DNA of 64,000 nucleotides. It comes from Pseudooceanicola antarcticus (GTDB lineage: Bacteria > Pseudomonadota > Alphaproteobacteria > Rhodobacterales > Rhodobacteraceae). This document shows, piece by piece, positions 48,445-58,385 of the stretch. Positions within the stretch are counted from its first letter, which is position 1. The number at the start of each line of letters is the position of its first letter. The position numbers and the translations under genes are program-made. The notes under the pieces were generated by a model. The model had not been told where the DNA came from, ran no database searches, and saw nothing but the letters and a program-made list of their open reading frames with translations. The stretch is from assembly GCF_900215355.1 (NCBI RefSeq), contig NZ_OBEA01000004.1:1-64000 (forward strand), read 5' to 3'.

Positions 48445-50544
48445 CTACTCGGCGGCGATCTCGCTTTCAGAGGTGATCACCGGCTCCATCTCGGCGAAAT
48501 GCGCGTCGCTCAGGTGACACTTGATCTGGTGGCCATCGAAGTCGCGCATCGGCGGCACTTCGCTTTCGCACTTGCCGCCCGGCACCATGGATTTCCACCG
48601 GCAGCGGGTCTGGAACGGGCAGCCCGGCGGCGGGTTCACCGCCGAGGGGATATCGCCTTCCAGCACCACGTGCTTCTTTTTCACCGAGGTATCGGCAATC
48701 GGCACCGCCGAGAGCAGCGCCTCGGTGTAGGGGTGGTAGGGGGGCGCGAAGACCTCGTCCGTGGTGCCCAGCTCGACCACGTGGCCCAGGTACATCACCA
48801 TCACCCGGTCCGAGAGATAGCGCACGATGGAGAGGTCGTGGCTGATGAACAGCAGTGTCGTCTTCTGCTCGCGCTGGATCTCCATCAGCAGGTCCGTGAC
48901 GGCGGCCTGCACCGAGACATCCAGCGCCGAGACGGGTTCATCCGCCACCACGATGCGGGCATCGCCGGCAAAGGCGCGGGCGATACCGACGCGCTGTTTC
49001 TGACCGCCCGAAAGCTGGCGCGGCATGCGGTCGGCAAAGGCGCGGGGCAGTTTCACCAGATCGAGCAGCGTCAGCATGCGCTCGCGCCGCGCGGCATCAT
49101 CCGCGCCGACGCCGAAGACCTCCAGCGCGCGGATGATCTGCCGGCCCACGGTCATCGAGGGATTCAGCGTGTCGAAGGGGTTCTGGAACACCATCTGCAC
49201 ATCGGCCACCGTCTTGGTGTCGCGCTTCTCGATGGGGGTCGACTGGATCTCGCGGCCATCCAGCAGGATGGTACCCTCGGTGGCCGTCTCCAGACCCATC
49301 AGCACCTTGGCGAAGGTCGACTTGCCGCAGCCGCTTTCGCCGACGATGGCCAGGGTCTCGCTCTCGCGGGCCTCGAAGGAGAGCGTCTCGTTGGCCTTCA
49401 CCACTTTCTTCTCTCCGCCCGAGAAAAGCGCCGAGGCCGCGACCTCGTAGTATTTCTTCAGGTTCTCCATCTTCAGCACCGTGCGACCGATCTCGGCCTT
49501 GGCATTGGTCTGGGCCGCGGCGATCGGCGCGTCCCAGTCGATCTCTTCCTGGCGCAGGCAGCGGGTCTCGTGGCGCTCGTCGCCCTTGACCGGCGCCATG
49601 AAGATATGCCCGGCATCGCAGCGCCCCGCCTCGAAGTAATCGCAGCGCGGCCCGAAGTTGCAGCCCTGTGGGCGTTCGTGGGGCAGGGGGAAGTTGCCGG
49701 GGATCGCCACCAGCGGGCGAGAGGTCTTGTCGGCGCCCGGCAGCGGGATCGAACGGAACAGCGCCTGCGTATAGGGATGGCGCATCTGGTCGAAGACATC
49801 CTCGATGGAGCCGCGCTCTACCGCCTCGCCGGAATACATCACGCAGAGCCGGTCGCAGGTCTCCAGCACCAGCCCGAGGTTGTGGCTGATGAACAGCATC
49901 GAGGTGCCGTACTTCTTGCCCAGGTCTTTCACCAGCTCGACGATGGCGGCCTCGACGGTCACGTCCAGCGCGGTGGTGGGCTCGTCGAGGATCAGCAGGG
50001 CGGGTTTCGACATCAGAGCCATGGCGATGACGATGCGCTGCTGCTGACCGCCCGAAAGCTGGTGCGGGTAGCTCTTCAGGATGCGCTCGGGGTCGGGCAG
50101 CTTCACGTCCTCGACCACTTCGCGGGCGCGCGCCCAAGCCTCCTTCTCGCCGATGCCCTCGTGGATCATCGGCACTTCCATCAGCTGCTGGCCGATCTTC
50201 ATCGCCGGGTTCAGGCTGGCCATGGGCTCCTGGTAGATCATGGCGATCTCGTTGCCGCGGATGTGGCGCAGCTCGGAGGCCGACATCCCGGCCAGGTCCC
50301 GGCCCTTGAACTTGATCGACCCGCCGACGACGCGGCCGTTGACGCCAAGATCCTGCATCACGCCAAGCGCCACGGTGGACTTGCCGCAGCCGCTTTCGCC
50401 CACGAGGCCAACCGCCTCTCCGGGCCTGACCGACACCGAGAAGTCCATCACCGCGGGGATCTCCCGCAGGCGGGTGAAAAAGGAAATCGACAGCCGGTCG
50501 ATCTCCAGGATGGGTCCGTCATAGTCGGGCGTTGTCTCGCTCAT
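48445..50544 (-). CDS. peptide/opine-type ABC transporter, fused double ATPase
   Basis: A 699-aa protein with two ATPase halves fused, as in GsiA/DppD-DppF fusions. Half 1: Walker A GLVGESGCGKST near residue 47, signature LSGGQQQRIVIAMAL, Walker B LLILDEPTTALD. Half 2: AIVGESGCGKST near 395, LSGGQKQRVGIARAF, IVVADEPVSALD. Each half ends with the OppD/F C-terminal Cys-rich region (GCNFGPRC and GCPFQTRC). It energises the permeases encoded upstream. RBS GGAGAGG; the 11-residue longer form is not conserved. Last gene of the operon. Confidence 0.94.
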   Translation of the reverse strand: MSETTPDYDGPILEIDRLSISFFTRLREIPAVMDFSVSVRPGEAVGLVGESGCGKSTVALGVMQDLGVNGRVVGGSIKFKGRDLAGMSASELRHIRGNEIAMIYQEPMASLNPAMKIGQQLMEVPMIHEGIGEKEAWARAREVVEDVKLPDPERILKSYPHQLSGGQQQRIVIAMALMSKPALLILDEPTTALDVTVEAAIVELVKDLGKKYGTSMLFISHNLGLVLETCDRLCVMYSGEAVERGSIEDVFDQMRHPYTQALFRSIPLPGADKTSRPLVAIPGNFPLPHERPQGCNFGPRCDYFEAGRCDAGHIFMAPVKGDERHETRCLRQEEIDWDAPIAAAQTNAKAEIGRTVLKMENLKKYYEVAASALFSGGEKKVVKANETLSFEARESETLAIVGESGCGKSTFAKVLMGLETATEGTILLDGREIQSTPIEKRDTKTVADVQMVFQNPFDTLNPSMTVGRQIIRALEVFGVGADDAARRERMLTLLDLVKLPRAFADRMPRQLSGGQKQRVGIARAFAGDARIVVADEPVSALDVSVQAAVTDLLMEIQREQKTTLLFISHDLSIVRYLSDRVMVMYLGHVVELGTTDEVFAPPYHPYTEALLSAVPIADTSVKKKHVVLEGDIPSAVNPPPGCPFQTRCRWKSMVPGGKCESEVPPMRDFDGHQIKCHLSDAHFAEMEPVITSESEIAAE

Positions 50545-50574
50545 GACACCTCTCCTCGGGAAGCACCTTGTTCC

Positions 50575-50618
50575 CATTCGATGGCTGAAAATACTTCGGG
50601 GGCCGGGGCTGGCCCCGG
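50575..50618 (+). repeat. core-plus-hairpin dispersed element, copy 4
   Basis: A shorter core GGCTGAAAATACTTC (50583-50597) is followed by GGGG and the hairpin CCGGGG-CTGG-CCCCGG (50603-50618). It lies in the 84-base gap between the ATPase gene and the DppC-like permease gene, in the opposite orientation to the operon, as copy 1 does in the smo operon. Confidence 0.75.
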
Positions 50619-50628
50619 TCCCTCGGCC

Positions 50629-51825
50629 TCAGTCTTTCAGGCTTTCCTCGCGCAGCCCGTCGGCCAGCAGGTTGAGACCCAGCACCATGCTCAGAAGCGC
50701 CACGGCGGGCACGATGGCGGGATGCGGGTAGATCGACAGCAGCTTGCGGCCCTGGTTGATCGTCGTCCCCCAGTCCGGGCTTTCGGGCGGCAGGCCGAGG
50801 CCGAAGAAGCCGAGGGTCCCCAGAAGGATCGTCGTATAGCCGATGCGCAGGCAGAAATCGACGATCAGCGGCCCGCGGGTGTTGGGCAGGATCTCCCACA
50901 GCATGATGTACCAGGGGCCCTCGCCACGTGTCTGCGCGGCGGCCACGTAGTCGCGCGTCTTGATGTCCAGGGTCAGGCCCCGGACGATGCGGAAGACCGT
51001 CGGCGCATTGACGAAGACCACCGAGACGAAGACCACCAGGATGCCGCCGGGGATGTTGAAGAGATCCAGCCTCTCGGGCAGGAAGGCCACCCGCGTCTCG
51101 GGGTCCGAGATCAGCGAAAGGTAGGCCCAGCCCAGCACGAAGAGCAGCACCGCCAGCATCAGGTTGCGCCGCGACGGCTGGGTCCGGTAGCGCGCATTGA
51201 TCAGCACCGTCAGGAAGATGATCGGGAAGAGGAACAGCACGATCGCCATGTAGCTCGGGATGCCGGTCTGCACCATCTCGGGCGTCACCAGCAGGTAGAA
51301 GAGCAGGATCACCGGGAAGGCCAGGATCAGGTTCGCGGCAAAGCTCAGCGCGCTGTCCAGGCGACCGCCGAAGTAGCCGGCGGGCAGGCCCAGGGTGATC
51401 CCCACCATGAAGGCGAAGAGCGTTGCCAGCGGTGCGATGCGGATCACCACCCAGGCCCCGGCCACCATGCGCGAGAAGACATCCCGCGCCAGGGTGTCGC
51501 CGCCCAGCAGGTAATAGGCATAGTCTCCGTCCTCGGCGCCGCGCAGCGGCGTGCCGGGGACCTTGTTCTTCATGCCGGTGGCGGCGCTGAGCGGGTCATG
51601 GGTGACGACCCAGTCGAAGAGCCCCACTGCCAGCGCGGTGTAGACCCAGAACATGACCAGGCCGAAGCCCACCATGCCGATGACATTGTCGAAGAGCTTG
51701 CCGTAAAGCCCCAGGCGGCGCTTGTAGGTGATCGACAGCGCGAAGGTGAGGGCGAGGGCGATCCAGACCGGGATGAACTGGATCAGCAATTGGAGGCCGA
51801 TCTGGCCCCAGGACAAGGGTTCCAT
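50629..51825 (-). CDS. peptide-type ABC permease, DppC class, with insertion
   Basis: A 398-aa inner-membrane protein. The DppC landmarks are present: LGGDTLARDVFSRMVAGAW, the domain start PLATLFAFMVGITLGLPAGYFGGRLD, the EAA-type loop VRGLTLDIKTRDYVAAAQTRGEG, and LGTLGFFGLGLPPESPDWG. Between residues about 190 and 290 there is an extra block with about three hydrophobic segments not found in ordinary DppC proteins, which explains the length (about 300 aa is usual). Two or three extra helices at the N-terminus also exist. RBS GAGGAGG. Works with the DppB-like partner. Confidence 0.88.
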   Translation of the reverse strand: MEPLSWGQIGLQLLIQFIPVWIALALTFALSITYKRRLGLYGKLFDNVIGMVGFGLVMFWVYTALAVGLFDWVVTHDPLSAATGMKNKVPGTPLRGAEDGDYAYYLLGGDTLARDVFSRMVAGAWVVIRIAPLATLFAFMVGITLGLPAGYFGGRLDSALSFAANLILAFPVILLFYLLVTPEMVQTGIPSYMAIVLFLFPIIFLTVLINARYRTQPSRRNLMLAVLLFVLGWAYLSLISDPETRVAFLPERLDLFNIPGGILVVFVSVVFVNAPTVFRIVRGLTLDIKTRDYVAAAQTRGEGPWYIMLWEILPNTRGPLIVDFCLRIGYTTILLGTLGFFGLGLPPESPDWGTTINQGRKLLSIYPHPAIVPAVALLSMVLGLNLLADGLREESLKD

Positions 51826-51838
51826 GCGCGGCGCCTCC

Positions 51839-52882
51839 TCAGGATATCCGGATACGGGGGTTCAGGTAGACATAGCCGATATCCGAGATCAGCTGCGTCA
51901 CCAGCACCACCATCACCGAGACGACCGAAATGCCCAGCAGAAGGTCGACGTCATTGTTGCCCGCCGCCTGCACCAGTGCCCAGCCCAGGCCCTTGTAGTT
52001 GAACAGCGTCTCGACAACGACGACGCCGTTCAGCAGCCAGGGGAACTGCAGCATGATGACGGTGAAGGGGGCGATGAGCGCATTGCGCAGGGCGTGCTTC
52101 AGCACGATGTTCCGGAAGCTCACGCCCTTCAGTCGCGCGGTGCGGATATATTGCGCCGTCATGACCTCGGCCATCGAGGCCCGCGTCATCCGCGCGATAT
52201 AGCCCATCCCGTAAAGCGAGATGGTCAGCACCGGCAGGAAGAAATTCTCGAAGGTCGCGTTCTCCATGGCCGCCGTGGCGGTGCCCTTGAACCATTTCAG
52301 GCCGACGGCGGAAGAGGCGAAGACCGCGATCAGGATCACGCCCGAGACATATTCCGGCGTCGCCGTGGTGGCGATCGAGACGGTGGACAGGGTGCGGTCC
52401 AGCTTCGAGCCCTCGCGCATGCCCGCCAGCACGCCGATGATCAGCGCCGAGGGCACCATCAGCAGCATGACCCAGAGCATCAGCTTGCCGGTCATCCACA
52501 GGCGCACGCCGACGATGGTCGAGACCTCCTCGCGGAAGACCCGGCTATCGCCCCAGTAGCCCTGCAGCACGCCGCAGAAGCTGGGCGCGGTCTCGGCGGT
52601 CAGCTCGCCCGAGATGCAGCGCCCGGTGATGCGGTCGTCCCGCTCGTTGGTCCAGCCCGGCACCACCCCCAGCCATTCGCCGTAGCGCAGCAGGGTGGGT
52701 TGGTTGAAGCCGCTGTTCTCGAGCCAGCTCGTGACCTCTTCATCGGTCATCCGGCTGTTGCCCTCGTACTTGGCAATCTTCTCGAGGTTGGGCGGCAGGT
52801 TGGTCAGGAAGAAGACGATGAAGCTGAGGCAGAGCGCCGTCAGGATCATCGTGCCGACCCGTTTGAGCAGGAATAGAAGCAT
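51839..52882 (-). CDS. peptide-type ABC permease, DppB class
   Basis: A 347-aa inner-membrane protein starting FLLKRVGTMILTALCLSFIVFFL, with six main helices. A long loop of about 90 residues after helix 1 includes CISGELTAETAPSFC, with two Cys, likely periplasmic. The EAA loop reads MAEVMTAQYIRTARLKGVS. The gene is 13 bases before the DppC-like gene, with AGGGACCG upstream. Confidence 0.92.
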   Translation of the reverse strand: MLLFLLKRVGTMILTALCLSFIVFFLTNLPPNLEKIAKYEGNSRMTDEEVTSWLENSGFNQPTLLRYGEWLGVVPGWTNERDDRITGRCISGELTAETAPSFCGVLQGYWGDSRVFREEVSTIVGVRLWMTGKLMLWVMLLMVPSALIIGVLAGMREGSKLDRTLSTVSIATTATPEYVSGVILIAVFASSAVGLKWFKGTATAAMENATFENFFLPVLTISLYGMGYIARMTRASMAEVMTAQYIRTARLKGVSFRNIVLKHALRNALIAPFTVIMLQFPWLLNGVVVVETLFNYKGLGWALVQAAGNNDVDLLLGISVVSVMVVLVTQLISDIGYVYLNPRIRIS

Positions 52883-52927
52883 GCACGGTCCCTGTCAGTA
52901 GCGGCCGGGGGCTACCCGGTCCTGTCA

Positions 52928-53003
52928 GCCGGGTTTGTCCCGGCTTTTCGTTTCATGGCGGCCGCAGGAAGAAAACCGGGGCCACGAAGAGATCCGTGGC
53001 CCC
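52928..53003 (-). terminator. hairpins after the binding-protein gene
   Basis: On the minus strand, GGGGCCACG/CGTGGCCCC (52978-52986 with 52995-53003; 9-bp stem, 8-base loop) follows the binding-protein stop and is itself followed by GGTTTTC, so it could act as a partial terminator. A second hairpin, GCCGGG-TTTGT-CCCGGC (52928-52944) with T's on the plus side, lies next to it. Confidence 0.6.
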
Positions 53004-53018
53004 GCGAAGTTCAGCGGA

Positions 53019-54659
53019 TCAGGCGTTGATCCACCACTTGTAGTGATGCATCTCGAAGGTCGGGTGCTGGTCCGCACCCATGACCTCTTCCTTCACGTGG
53101 CGGAAGAGCGAGCGCCAGTAGGGCTGCACCATGACGCCTTCGTCCAGCATGATGGTTTCCAGCTTGGCCATCACCTCGCGGCGCTTGTCCGCATCGGCAA
53201 TCGACAGCGCCTCGTCCAGCAGGGCGTCGAACTCGGGGTTCGACATCGCGGTCTCGTTCCACGAAACGCCGGACTTGTAGGCCAGGGCCAGGATCTGGAC
53301 ACCCAGCGGACGCATGTTCCACTCGGTGGCCGAGAAGGGATAGACCAGCCAGTCGTTCCAGAAGGTCGAGCCGGGCAGGATCTCGCGCTTGATGTTGACA
53401 CCGGCGTCGCGCATCTGGGCGGCCACGGCGTCACAGGTCTCGGACTGCCACTGGTCGTCGATGGAGATCAGCGTGAACTCGGTATCGCCATGGCCCAGCT
53501 CCTTCAGCTTGGCCATGCCGGCTGCCGGATCGGTGGGAATGGCGGGAACCTCGGCGTATTCCGGGTGGATCGGGCAGACGTGGTGGTTCTCGGCGACGGT
53601 GCCGTAGCCCGCGTAGCCCAGCTCCAGGATGACGTTGTTGTCGACCGTCTGCACCAGCGCCTTGCGCACCTCGGGATCGGTATAAAGCTCCTGGCTCTGG
53701 TTGAAGCGCACGCAGATGGTGGCCGCGGTGACCGCCTCGGACTTCTTCCAGCCCATGGCGTCCAGCACTTCGATGAATTCGCCGGTCGACTGGTAGGTCA
53801 TGTCGATCTCGTCGGAATCCGCTGCCGCCACCCAGGAGGCCATGTCGGTGCCGAAGTCGATGAACTCGATCCGGTCCAGGTAGGCGCCTTCGCCCCACCA
53901 GTCATGCTCGGTGTTCTTCACCAGCACCTGGGTCACGCCCACCTCGTTGGTCTCGGGCAGGAAGGGGCCGGTGCCGATCGGGTTGTCGGAGGGATCGCCG
54001 CCATCGTAGCTCTGGTGCACGACCGCTGCCGGGTAGTCGGCGAAGCCCGCGATGATGGTGATGTCTGGCGAGGCGCAGACCAGCTTGACGGTGTGATCGT
54101 CGACCACGGTGATGGCGCCGTCGCGGGCCATGCCGGTCTCGTCGTCGATCAGGGTCGACATGCGCGAGGCCATGGAGTTGCCATCCACGCCCTTTTCACA
54201 CCAGCGGCCGATGTTGAAGGCCACATCCTCTGCGGTGAAGGGGTCACCGTTGTTCCAGGTCACGCCCTTGCGCACGTAGAGGGTGTACTCGGTGGCGTCC
54301 TCGTTGGCTTCCCAGCTTTCCAGCAGGCGGCCCTCGAAGGTGCCGTCATTCTGGTATTCGACCAGGTATTCCAGCCAGCCGCGGGCGAAGTTGGCCATCT
54401 GCGACCAGTCGAAGTTGCGCGGGTCCTTGAGGGCCTTGGTCTCCATCTGGACACGCAGGGTGCCGCCCATGCTGGGCGTCTCCTGCGCGGCCAGGGGCCG
54501 TTCCAGGCCGCCGAGCGCGTAGATGCTGGCGCTGGCCACGCCAAGCGCCGAGGCACGGGCCATGAACTCGCGGCGGCTGAGTTTGCCGGTCTTGAACTCT
54601 TCGGCATACATGCGGGCGGCGGGGTGTACCCGGCCCTGCGATTGAGGGGTATCGGTCAT
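53019..54659 (-). CDS. peptide/opine-type ABC transporter, Tat-exported binding protein
   Basis: A 546-aa extracellular solute-binding family 5 protein. A twin-arginine signal is present: [20 protein letters not shown], at residues about 25-44, rather than a Sec signal at the N-terminus. The mature part has [36 protein letters not shown], the family signature. It carries oligopeptides or similar ligands to the permeases; the ligand cannot be read. The ATG at 54659 is chosen because AGGGAGAATG precedes it and the longer form has no similarity. First gene of the operon; AraC regulator upstream. Confidence 0.93.
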   Translation of the reverse strand: MTDTPQSQGRVHPAARMYAEEFKTGKLSRREFMARASALGVASASIYALGGLERPLAAQETPSMGGTLRVQMETKALKDPRNFDWSQMANFARGWLEYLVEYQNDGTFEGRLLESWEANEDATEYTLYVRKGVTWNNGDPFTAEDVAFNIGRWCEKGVDGNSMASRMSTLIDDETGMARDGAITVVDDHTVKLVCASPDITIIAGFADYPAAVVHQSYDGGDPSDNPIGTGPFLPETNEVGVTQVLVKNTEHDWWGEGAYLDRIEFIDFGTDMASWVAAADSDEIDMTYQSTGEFIEVLDAMGWKKSEAVTAATICVRFNQSQELYTDPEVRKALVQTVDNNVILELGYAGYGTVAENHHVCPIHPEYAEVPAIPTDPAAGMAKLKELGHGDTEFTLISIDDQWQSETCDAVAAQMRDAGVNIKREILPGSTFWNDWLVYPFSATEWNMRPLGVQILALAYKSGVSWNETAMSNPEFDALLDEALSIADADKRREVMAKLETIMLDEGVMVQPYWRSLFRHVKEEVMGADQHPTFEMHHYKWWINA

Positions 54660-55034
54660 GTCATTCTCCCTGTGACGTTCAATCCCGGTTGTCTCGCGGA
54701 GAGGGCCCCCCGCGATCGACTGAAAAGAGGTGCGATGGCCCTGTTCTTCCCATTGTAGGGCGCGGGCCTCTCGCTTCACCCATTCCCGCAGGAAAAGATG
54801 CATCCGTCAATTCGTGTCTCCGCCTATTGGTAGTTCAGATGCGACATGCTCGCTATCTAAAAACGACATTCTCGACCGTGAGTGCCCTGCACGTCACCGA
54901 TGCCGGTGCGCGGGTGCCGACTGCGGCGGCTGGCTGGGCGGAAAGCCTTCGGCGGCCTCATTTTCGCGGTCCCGAGGGGCGGGCGCCGAAGGGTTTGCGA
55001 TGCCTGGTCCCCGCCGGCTGGCCGCGGTCGAACC
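54660..55034. other. upstream region of the ABC operon
   Basis: 375 bases between the binding-protein start and the AraC stop. No gene is supported. It should hold the operon promoter (minus strand). TACAAT on the minus strand (54752-54757) is a good -10 match without a convincing -35. AT-rich words lie near 54850-54875. No clear operator dyad was seen. Confidence 0.4.
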
Positions 55035-55829
55035 TCATCTGCGCCGGCGCAGGGCGGTCGGGGTCTTGCCGGTGTGTTTCTGGATGAACCTGGTGAAATA
55101 AGCGGCAGAGGAGAAGCCCAGCATCTCGGAGATGAGCCCGATGGGCAGGGTGCCGTCCTGCAGCATCACCCGCGCCTCGTAGAGGCTGCGCCCGGTGAGG
55201 ATCTCGGCGGCGGTGATGCCGGCGGTCTGGCGCAGGGTGCGGGTCAGATGGGTGGGCGTCACGCCAAGTGCCATGGCCACGTCGGCCATGGTCTGGCCCG
55301 AGCGGAAGTCGCGCTCGACAAGGGCGCAGAAGGCCGCTGCTAGCCGGTCGGCGGCGCGCGGCGTGCCAAGGGCCGCCGGTTCCGCCGCCAGGGTGCGGCG
55401 AAGCCAGACCGAGAGCAGCCCGGCATGGGCCTGCAGGGCCTCGCCGCCAAAGGGGCGGTGCGTCGCCTGTTCCCGCTGCATCGCCTCGATGATGGCCACC
55501 AGCTCGGCCTGGGCAAGACTGTCGCGCAGCCGCAACTGCACCGGCTCCGCGGGCAGTTGCAGGCCCAGGTCCGTGGGCAGCGTCACCGCCAGCCCGTAGC
55601 TCTGCTTCGAGATGTCCAGCATCATCAGCGTGCCCGCCGGCACGAAGAGCGCGGTGTTCATCGTCAGCCCGCGCCGGCGCCCCAGCACGATGGTCCGGCC
55701 CTGGCCTTTGCTCAGGTAGACGAAGAGATGGGACGGGCGCGCATGGGGAAGCTCAAGCCGCCAGTCCTCATTTGCAGAGAGCTGGGCGAGCGTCTGGCTA
55801 CGGACGGTTGAGGGCGCATAATCAGCCAC
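55035..55829 (-). CDS. AraC-family transcriptional regulator
   Basis: A 264-aa regulator. An N-terminal cupin-like sensing domain is followed from about residue 165 by two helix-turn-helix motifs: MADVAMALGVTPTHLTRTLRQ and IGLISEMLGFSSAAYFTRFIQKHTGKTPTALR. It starts with GTG at 55829 with a weak ribosome site. It is encoded just ahead of and in the same direction as the peptide-type ABC operon, so it most likely controls it. Confidence 0.85.
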   Translation of the reverse strand: MADYAPSTVRSQTLAQLSANEDWRLELPHARPSHLFVYLSKGQGRTIVLGRRRGLTMNTALFVPAGTLMMLDISKQSYGLAVTLPTDLGLQLPAEPVQLRLRDSLAQAELVAIIEAMQREQATHRPFGGEALQAHAGLLSVWLRRTLAAEPAALGTPRAADRLAAAFCALVERDFRSGQTMADVAMALGVTPTHLTRTLRQTAGITAAEILTGRSLYEARVMLQDGTLPIGLISEMLGFSSAAYFTRFIQKHTGKTPTALRRRR

Positions 55830-55911
55830 GTGTTGGGTCTTGTTTTCTCAGTGAAAAACCGGAGCGGTTCTGGTGTCGAAATAGAACGGGAATGCACTGA
55901 TAAGTAAAGGC

Positions 55912-56793
55912 TCACGAGGGTGAGAGAGCCTGCCAACCCGACATGCGGGCGCGGAACCAGGTTCTTTGCCTTTTCGCATATCTACGTGTCTGTATTATGG
56001 ACCGCTTGCGCGCCTCTTGGAAAGAAATTTCTCCGTTGAGATGGGCAATTAGCTCGGGTCCCCCTATGGCCTTGGACGAGGGCAGGGCAGGGTCCCAGCC
56101 CTCAAGGTTGTGGCGGGCTTCCTCAAGTGCACCCATGGCGAGCATCTGGTCGAATCGTGCCTCGATCCGCGGGGTCAGCCAGTCCTTCGGGGCATCCAGC
56201 AGCAACCGCGTACAGGCGTCGGGCGGCAACAGCGGCGGCGGCGTGTCGTCCTGCCAGGCGGCGATGCCGCGTCCGGTGGCGTGCAGCACCTCCCAGGCGC
56301 GCTGCACCCGGGCGGGATTGTTGAGGTCGATGCGGGCGGCGCTCTCGGCGTCGAGCGCCGCGGTCATCGCGGCAAGGTCCCCGCTGCGCAGCGCGTTGCC
56401 CTCGGCGCGGACCTCGGGCGGGATGGCGGGGATTTCGGCCAGCCCTTCTGTGAGGGCAGCGAAATAGAGCCCGGTGCCACCGACGATCACCAGCCGCTCG
56501 GGCCCGTCCAGCAGGGCCTCGACCTCGCGCAGCCACTGGCCGGTGGAATAGGTCTCGTCGCGGCCGACATGGCCGAACAGCCGATGCGGCAGCGCCGCCT
56601 CCTCGGCCTCTGAGGGGCGGGCAGAGAGCAGCCGCCAGTTGGCATAGACCTGCAGCGCGTCGGCATTGACGATCACCCCGCCGTCGCGCTCTGCGATCCG
56701 CATCGCCAGCGCCGACTTGCCCGAGGCGGTCGGCCCGGCGATCAAAACATGGCGCGAAGAGGGGATTCCCTGCGGCAGGGTGAGGCCGCTCAT
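55912..56793 (-). CDS. miaA: tRNA dimethylallyltransferase
   Basis: A 293-aa enzyme adding dimethylallyl to A37 of tRNAs that read U-codons. P-loop [20 protein letters not shown] contains the conserved DxxQVY motif; [14 protein letters not shown] and the C-terminal [11 protein letters not shown] motif are present. The ATG at 56793 is backed by GGAG 8 bases upstream. Alternative start 56862 adds residues without similarity. Divergent from pyrH with a 110-base gap. Confidence 0.94.
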   Translation of the reverse strand: MSGLTLPQGIPSSRHVLIAGPTASGKSALAMRIAERDGGVIVNADALQVYANWRLLSARPSEAEEAALPHRLFGHVGRDETYSTGQWLREVEALLDGPERLVIVGGTGLYFAALTEGLAEIPAIPPEVRAEGNALRSGDLAAMTAALDAESAARIDLNNPARVQRAWEVLHATGRGIAAWQDDTPPPLLPPDACTRLLLDAPKDWLTPRIEARFDQMLAMGALEEARHNLEGWDPALPSSKAIGGPELIAHLNGEISFQEARKRSIIQTRRYAKRQRTWFRARMSGWQALSPS

Positions 56794-56903
56794 GCCGAAA
56801 GCTCCGATTTTGCGCCTGTCCGCACCATTTCCCGCATTGAACCCAACCGCCTTTTCCGACATTTTGCGCGCGATCCTAGTCCCCCGCCGTGAAGGAGCGC
56901 AAC

Positions 56904-57635
56904 ATGGCCGCAGAGAAGCAGGAGCCCACCTACAAGCGGGTGATGTTGAAGATCTCGGGGGAGGCACTGATGGGAGATCAGGGCTACGGCCTGCATCCCC
57001 CGACCGTGGAGCGTATCGCCCGTGAAGTCCAGAGCGTCCACGAGATGGGCGTGGAGATCTGCATGGTCATCGGCGGCGGCAATATCTTCCGCGGCCTGGC
57101 CGGATCGGCGCAGGGCATGGAACGCACCACCGCCGACTACATGGGCATGCTGGCCACGGTGATGAACGCCCTGGCCATGCAGGCCGCGCTGGAAGGTCTG
57201 GGGGTCTATACCCGAGTGATCAGCGCCATCACCATGAACGAGGTGGCCGAGCCCTACATCCGCCGTCGCGCCGTGCGTCACCTCGAGAAGAAGCGGGTCT
57301 GCATCTTCGCCGCCGGCACCGGCAACCCCTATTTCACCACCGATACCGCCGCCACGCTGCGCGCCAACGAGATGGCATGCGAGGCGATCTTCATGGGCAA
57401 GAACGGTGTCGACGGGGTCTATGACAAGGACCCGAAGACCAATCCCGATGCCAAGCGCTACGAGACCGTCTCCTATGACGAGGTGCTGCAGAAGAACCTC
57501 AAGGTGATGGATGCCTCGGCGATCGCCTTGGCGCGCGACAACCACAAGCCGATCATCGTCTTCCCGCTTGACGAACCCAACGGGTTCAAGGGCATCTTGG
57601 AGGGCAAGGGCTCTTACACCATCGTCAAGGGCTGA
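56904..57635 (+). CDS. pyrH: uridylate kinase
   Basis: A 243-aa UMP kinase of the amino-acid kinase fold. Motifs: [36 protein letters not shown] and the C-terminal [20 protein letters not shown]. Catalyses UMP to UDP, allosterically regulated by GTP and UTP in relatives. RBS GGAG. First gene of the pyrH-frr-uppS-cdsA-dxr-rseP-bamA run. In many genomes rpsB and tsf precede pyrH; here miaA does, divergently. Confidence 0.97.
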   Translation: MAAEKQEPTYKRVMLKISGEALMGDQGYGLHPPTVERIAREVQSVHEMGVEICMVIGGGNIFRGLAGSAQGMERTTADYMGMLATVMNALAMQAALEGLGVYTRVISAITMNEVAEPYIRRRAVRHLEKKRVCIFAAGTGNPYFTTDTAATLRANEMACEAIFMGKNGVDGVYDKDPKTNPDAKRYETVSYDEVLQKNLKVMDASAIALARDNHKPIIVFPLDEPNGFKGILEGKGSYTIVKG

Positions 57636-57649
57636 CCATTCGGTCGCCC

Positions 57650-57685
57650 CGCGGAGCCCGGTGCGCGAGGATGCGCCGGGCCCCG
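57650..57685 (+). promoter_or_regulatory. GC-rich hairpin, pyrH-frr
   Basis: GCCCGGTGCGC pairs imperfectly with GCGCCGGGC around a GAGGAT loop, shortly after the pyrH stop. No T-run follows, so readthrough into frr is expected. Confidence 0.4.
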
Positions 57686-57780
57686 CCGGACCCTGCGAAT
57701 TTCGCAATTCACTATACATCCCGAGTGTGCTGACTTAGAACGCCTCGGAATGACGAACCAGCTCAGCGGGCAAATTTACC

Positions 57781-58344
57781 ATGTCTGAAGACTTTGAACT
57801 CGACACCGATGACCTCAAGCGCCGCATGGATGGCGCGATGTCGAACCTCAAGACCGAATTTGCGTCCCTGCGCACCGGCCGGGCCTCTGCCTCGATGCTG
57901 GAGCCGGTGATGGTCGACGCCTACGGCAGCCCCACGCCGATCAACCAGGTCGGCACCGTGAACGTGCCCGAGCCGCGCATGGTCACCGTGAACGTCTGGG
58001 ACAAGGGCCTTGTGAACAAGGTCGAGAAGGCGATCCGCGAAAGCGGCCTCGGCATCAACCCGCAGCTCAACGGCACCATCATCATGCTGCCGATCCCCGA
58101 GCTGAACGAGGAACGCCGCCGCGAGCTGGGCAAGGTCGCCGCGCAATATGCCGAGCATGCCCGCGTTGCCGTGCGCAACCTGCGCCGCGACGGCATGGAC
58201 CAGATCAAGAAGGCCAAGGCCGACGGCCTCTCCGAAGACGACCAGAAGTTCTGGGAAGTCGAGGTGCAGGAGCTGACCGACACCTACATCAAGAAGGTGG
58301 ATCAGGCGCTCGAGACCAAGCAAGCGGAAATCATGCAGGTCTGA
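57781..58344 (+). CDS. frr: ribosome recycling factor
   Basis: A 187-aa factor that splits the ribosome after termination together with EF-G. It shows [74 protein letters not shown] and the family's length. The ribosome site is weak (GGGCAAATTTACC before ATG). Second gene of the run. Confidence 0.97.
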   Translation: MSEDFELDTDDLKRRMDGAMSNLKTEFASLRTGRASASMLEPVMVDAYGSPTPINQVGTVNVPEPRMVTVNVWDKGLVNKVEKAIRESGLGINPQLNGTIIMLPIPELNEERRRELGKVAAQYAEHARVAVRNLRRDGMDQIKKAKADGLSEDDQKFWEVEVQELTDTYIKKVDQALETKQAEIMQV

Positions 58345-58385
58345 GGCTCAGGCCCGGCGAACGGCAGCTCGGGGAGAAGAGGCCC

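Noticed and set aside
48397..52002. Plus-strand frame of 1201 residues opposite the peptide-type ABC operon
   Set aside because: Antisense shadow, rich in His, Gln and Arg, crossing several real genes and their gaps.
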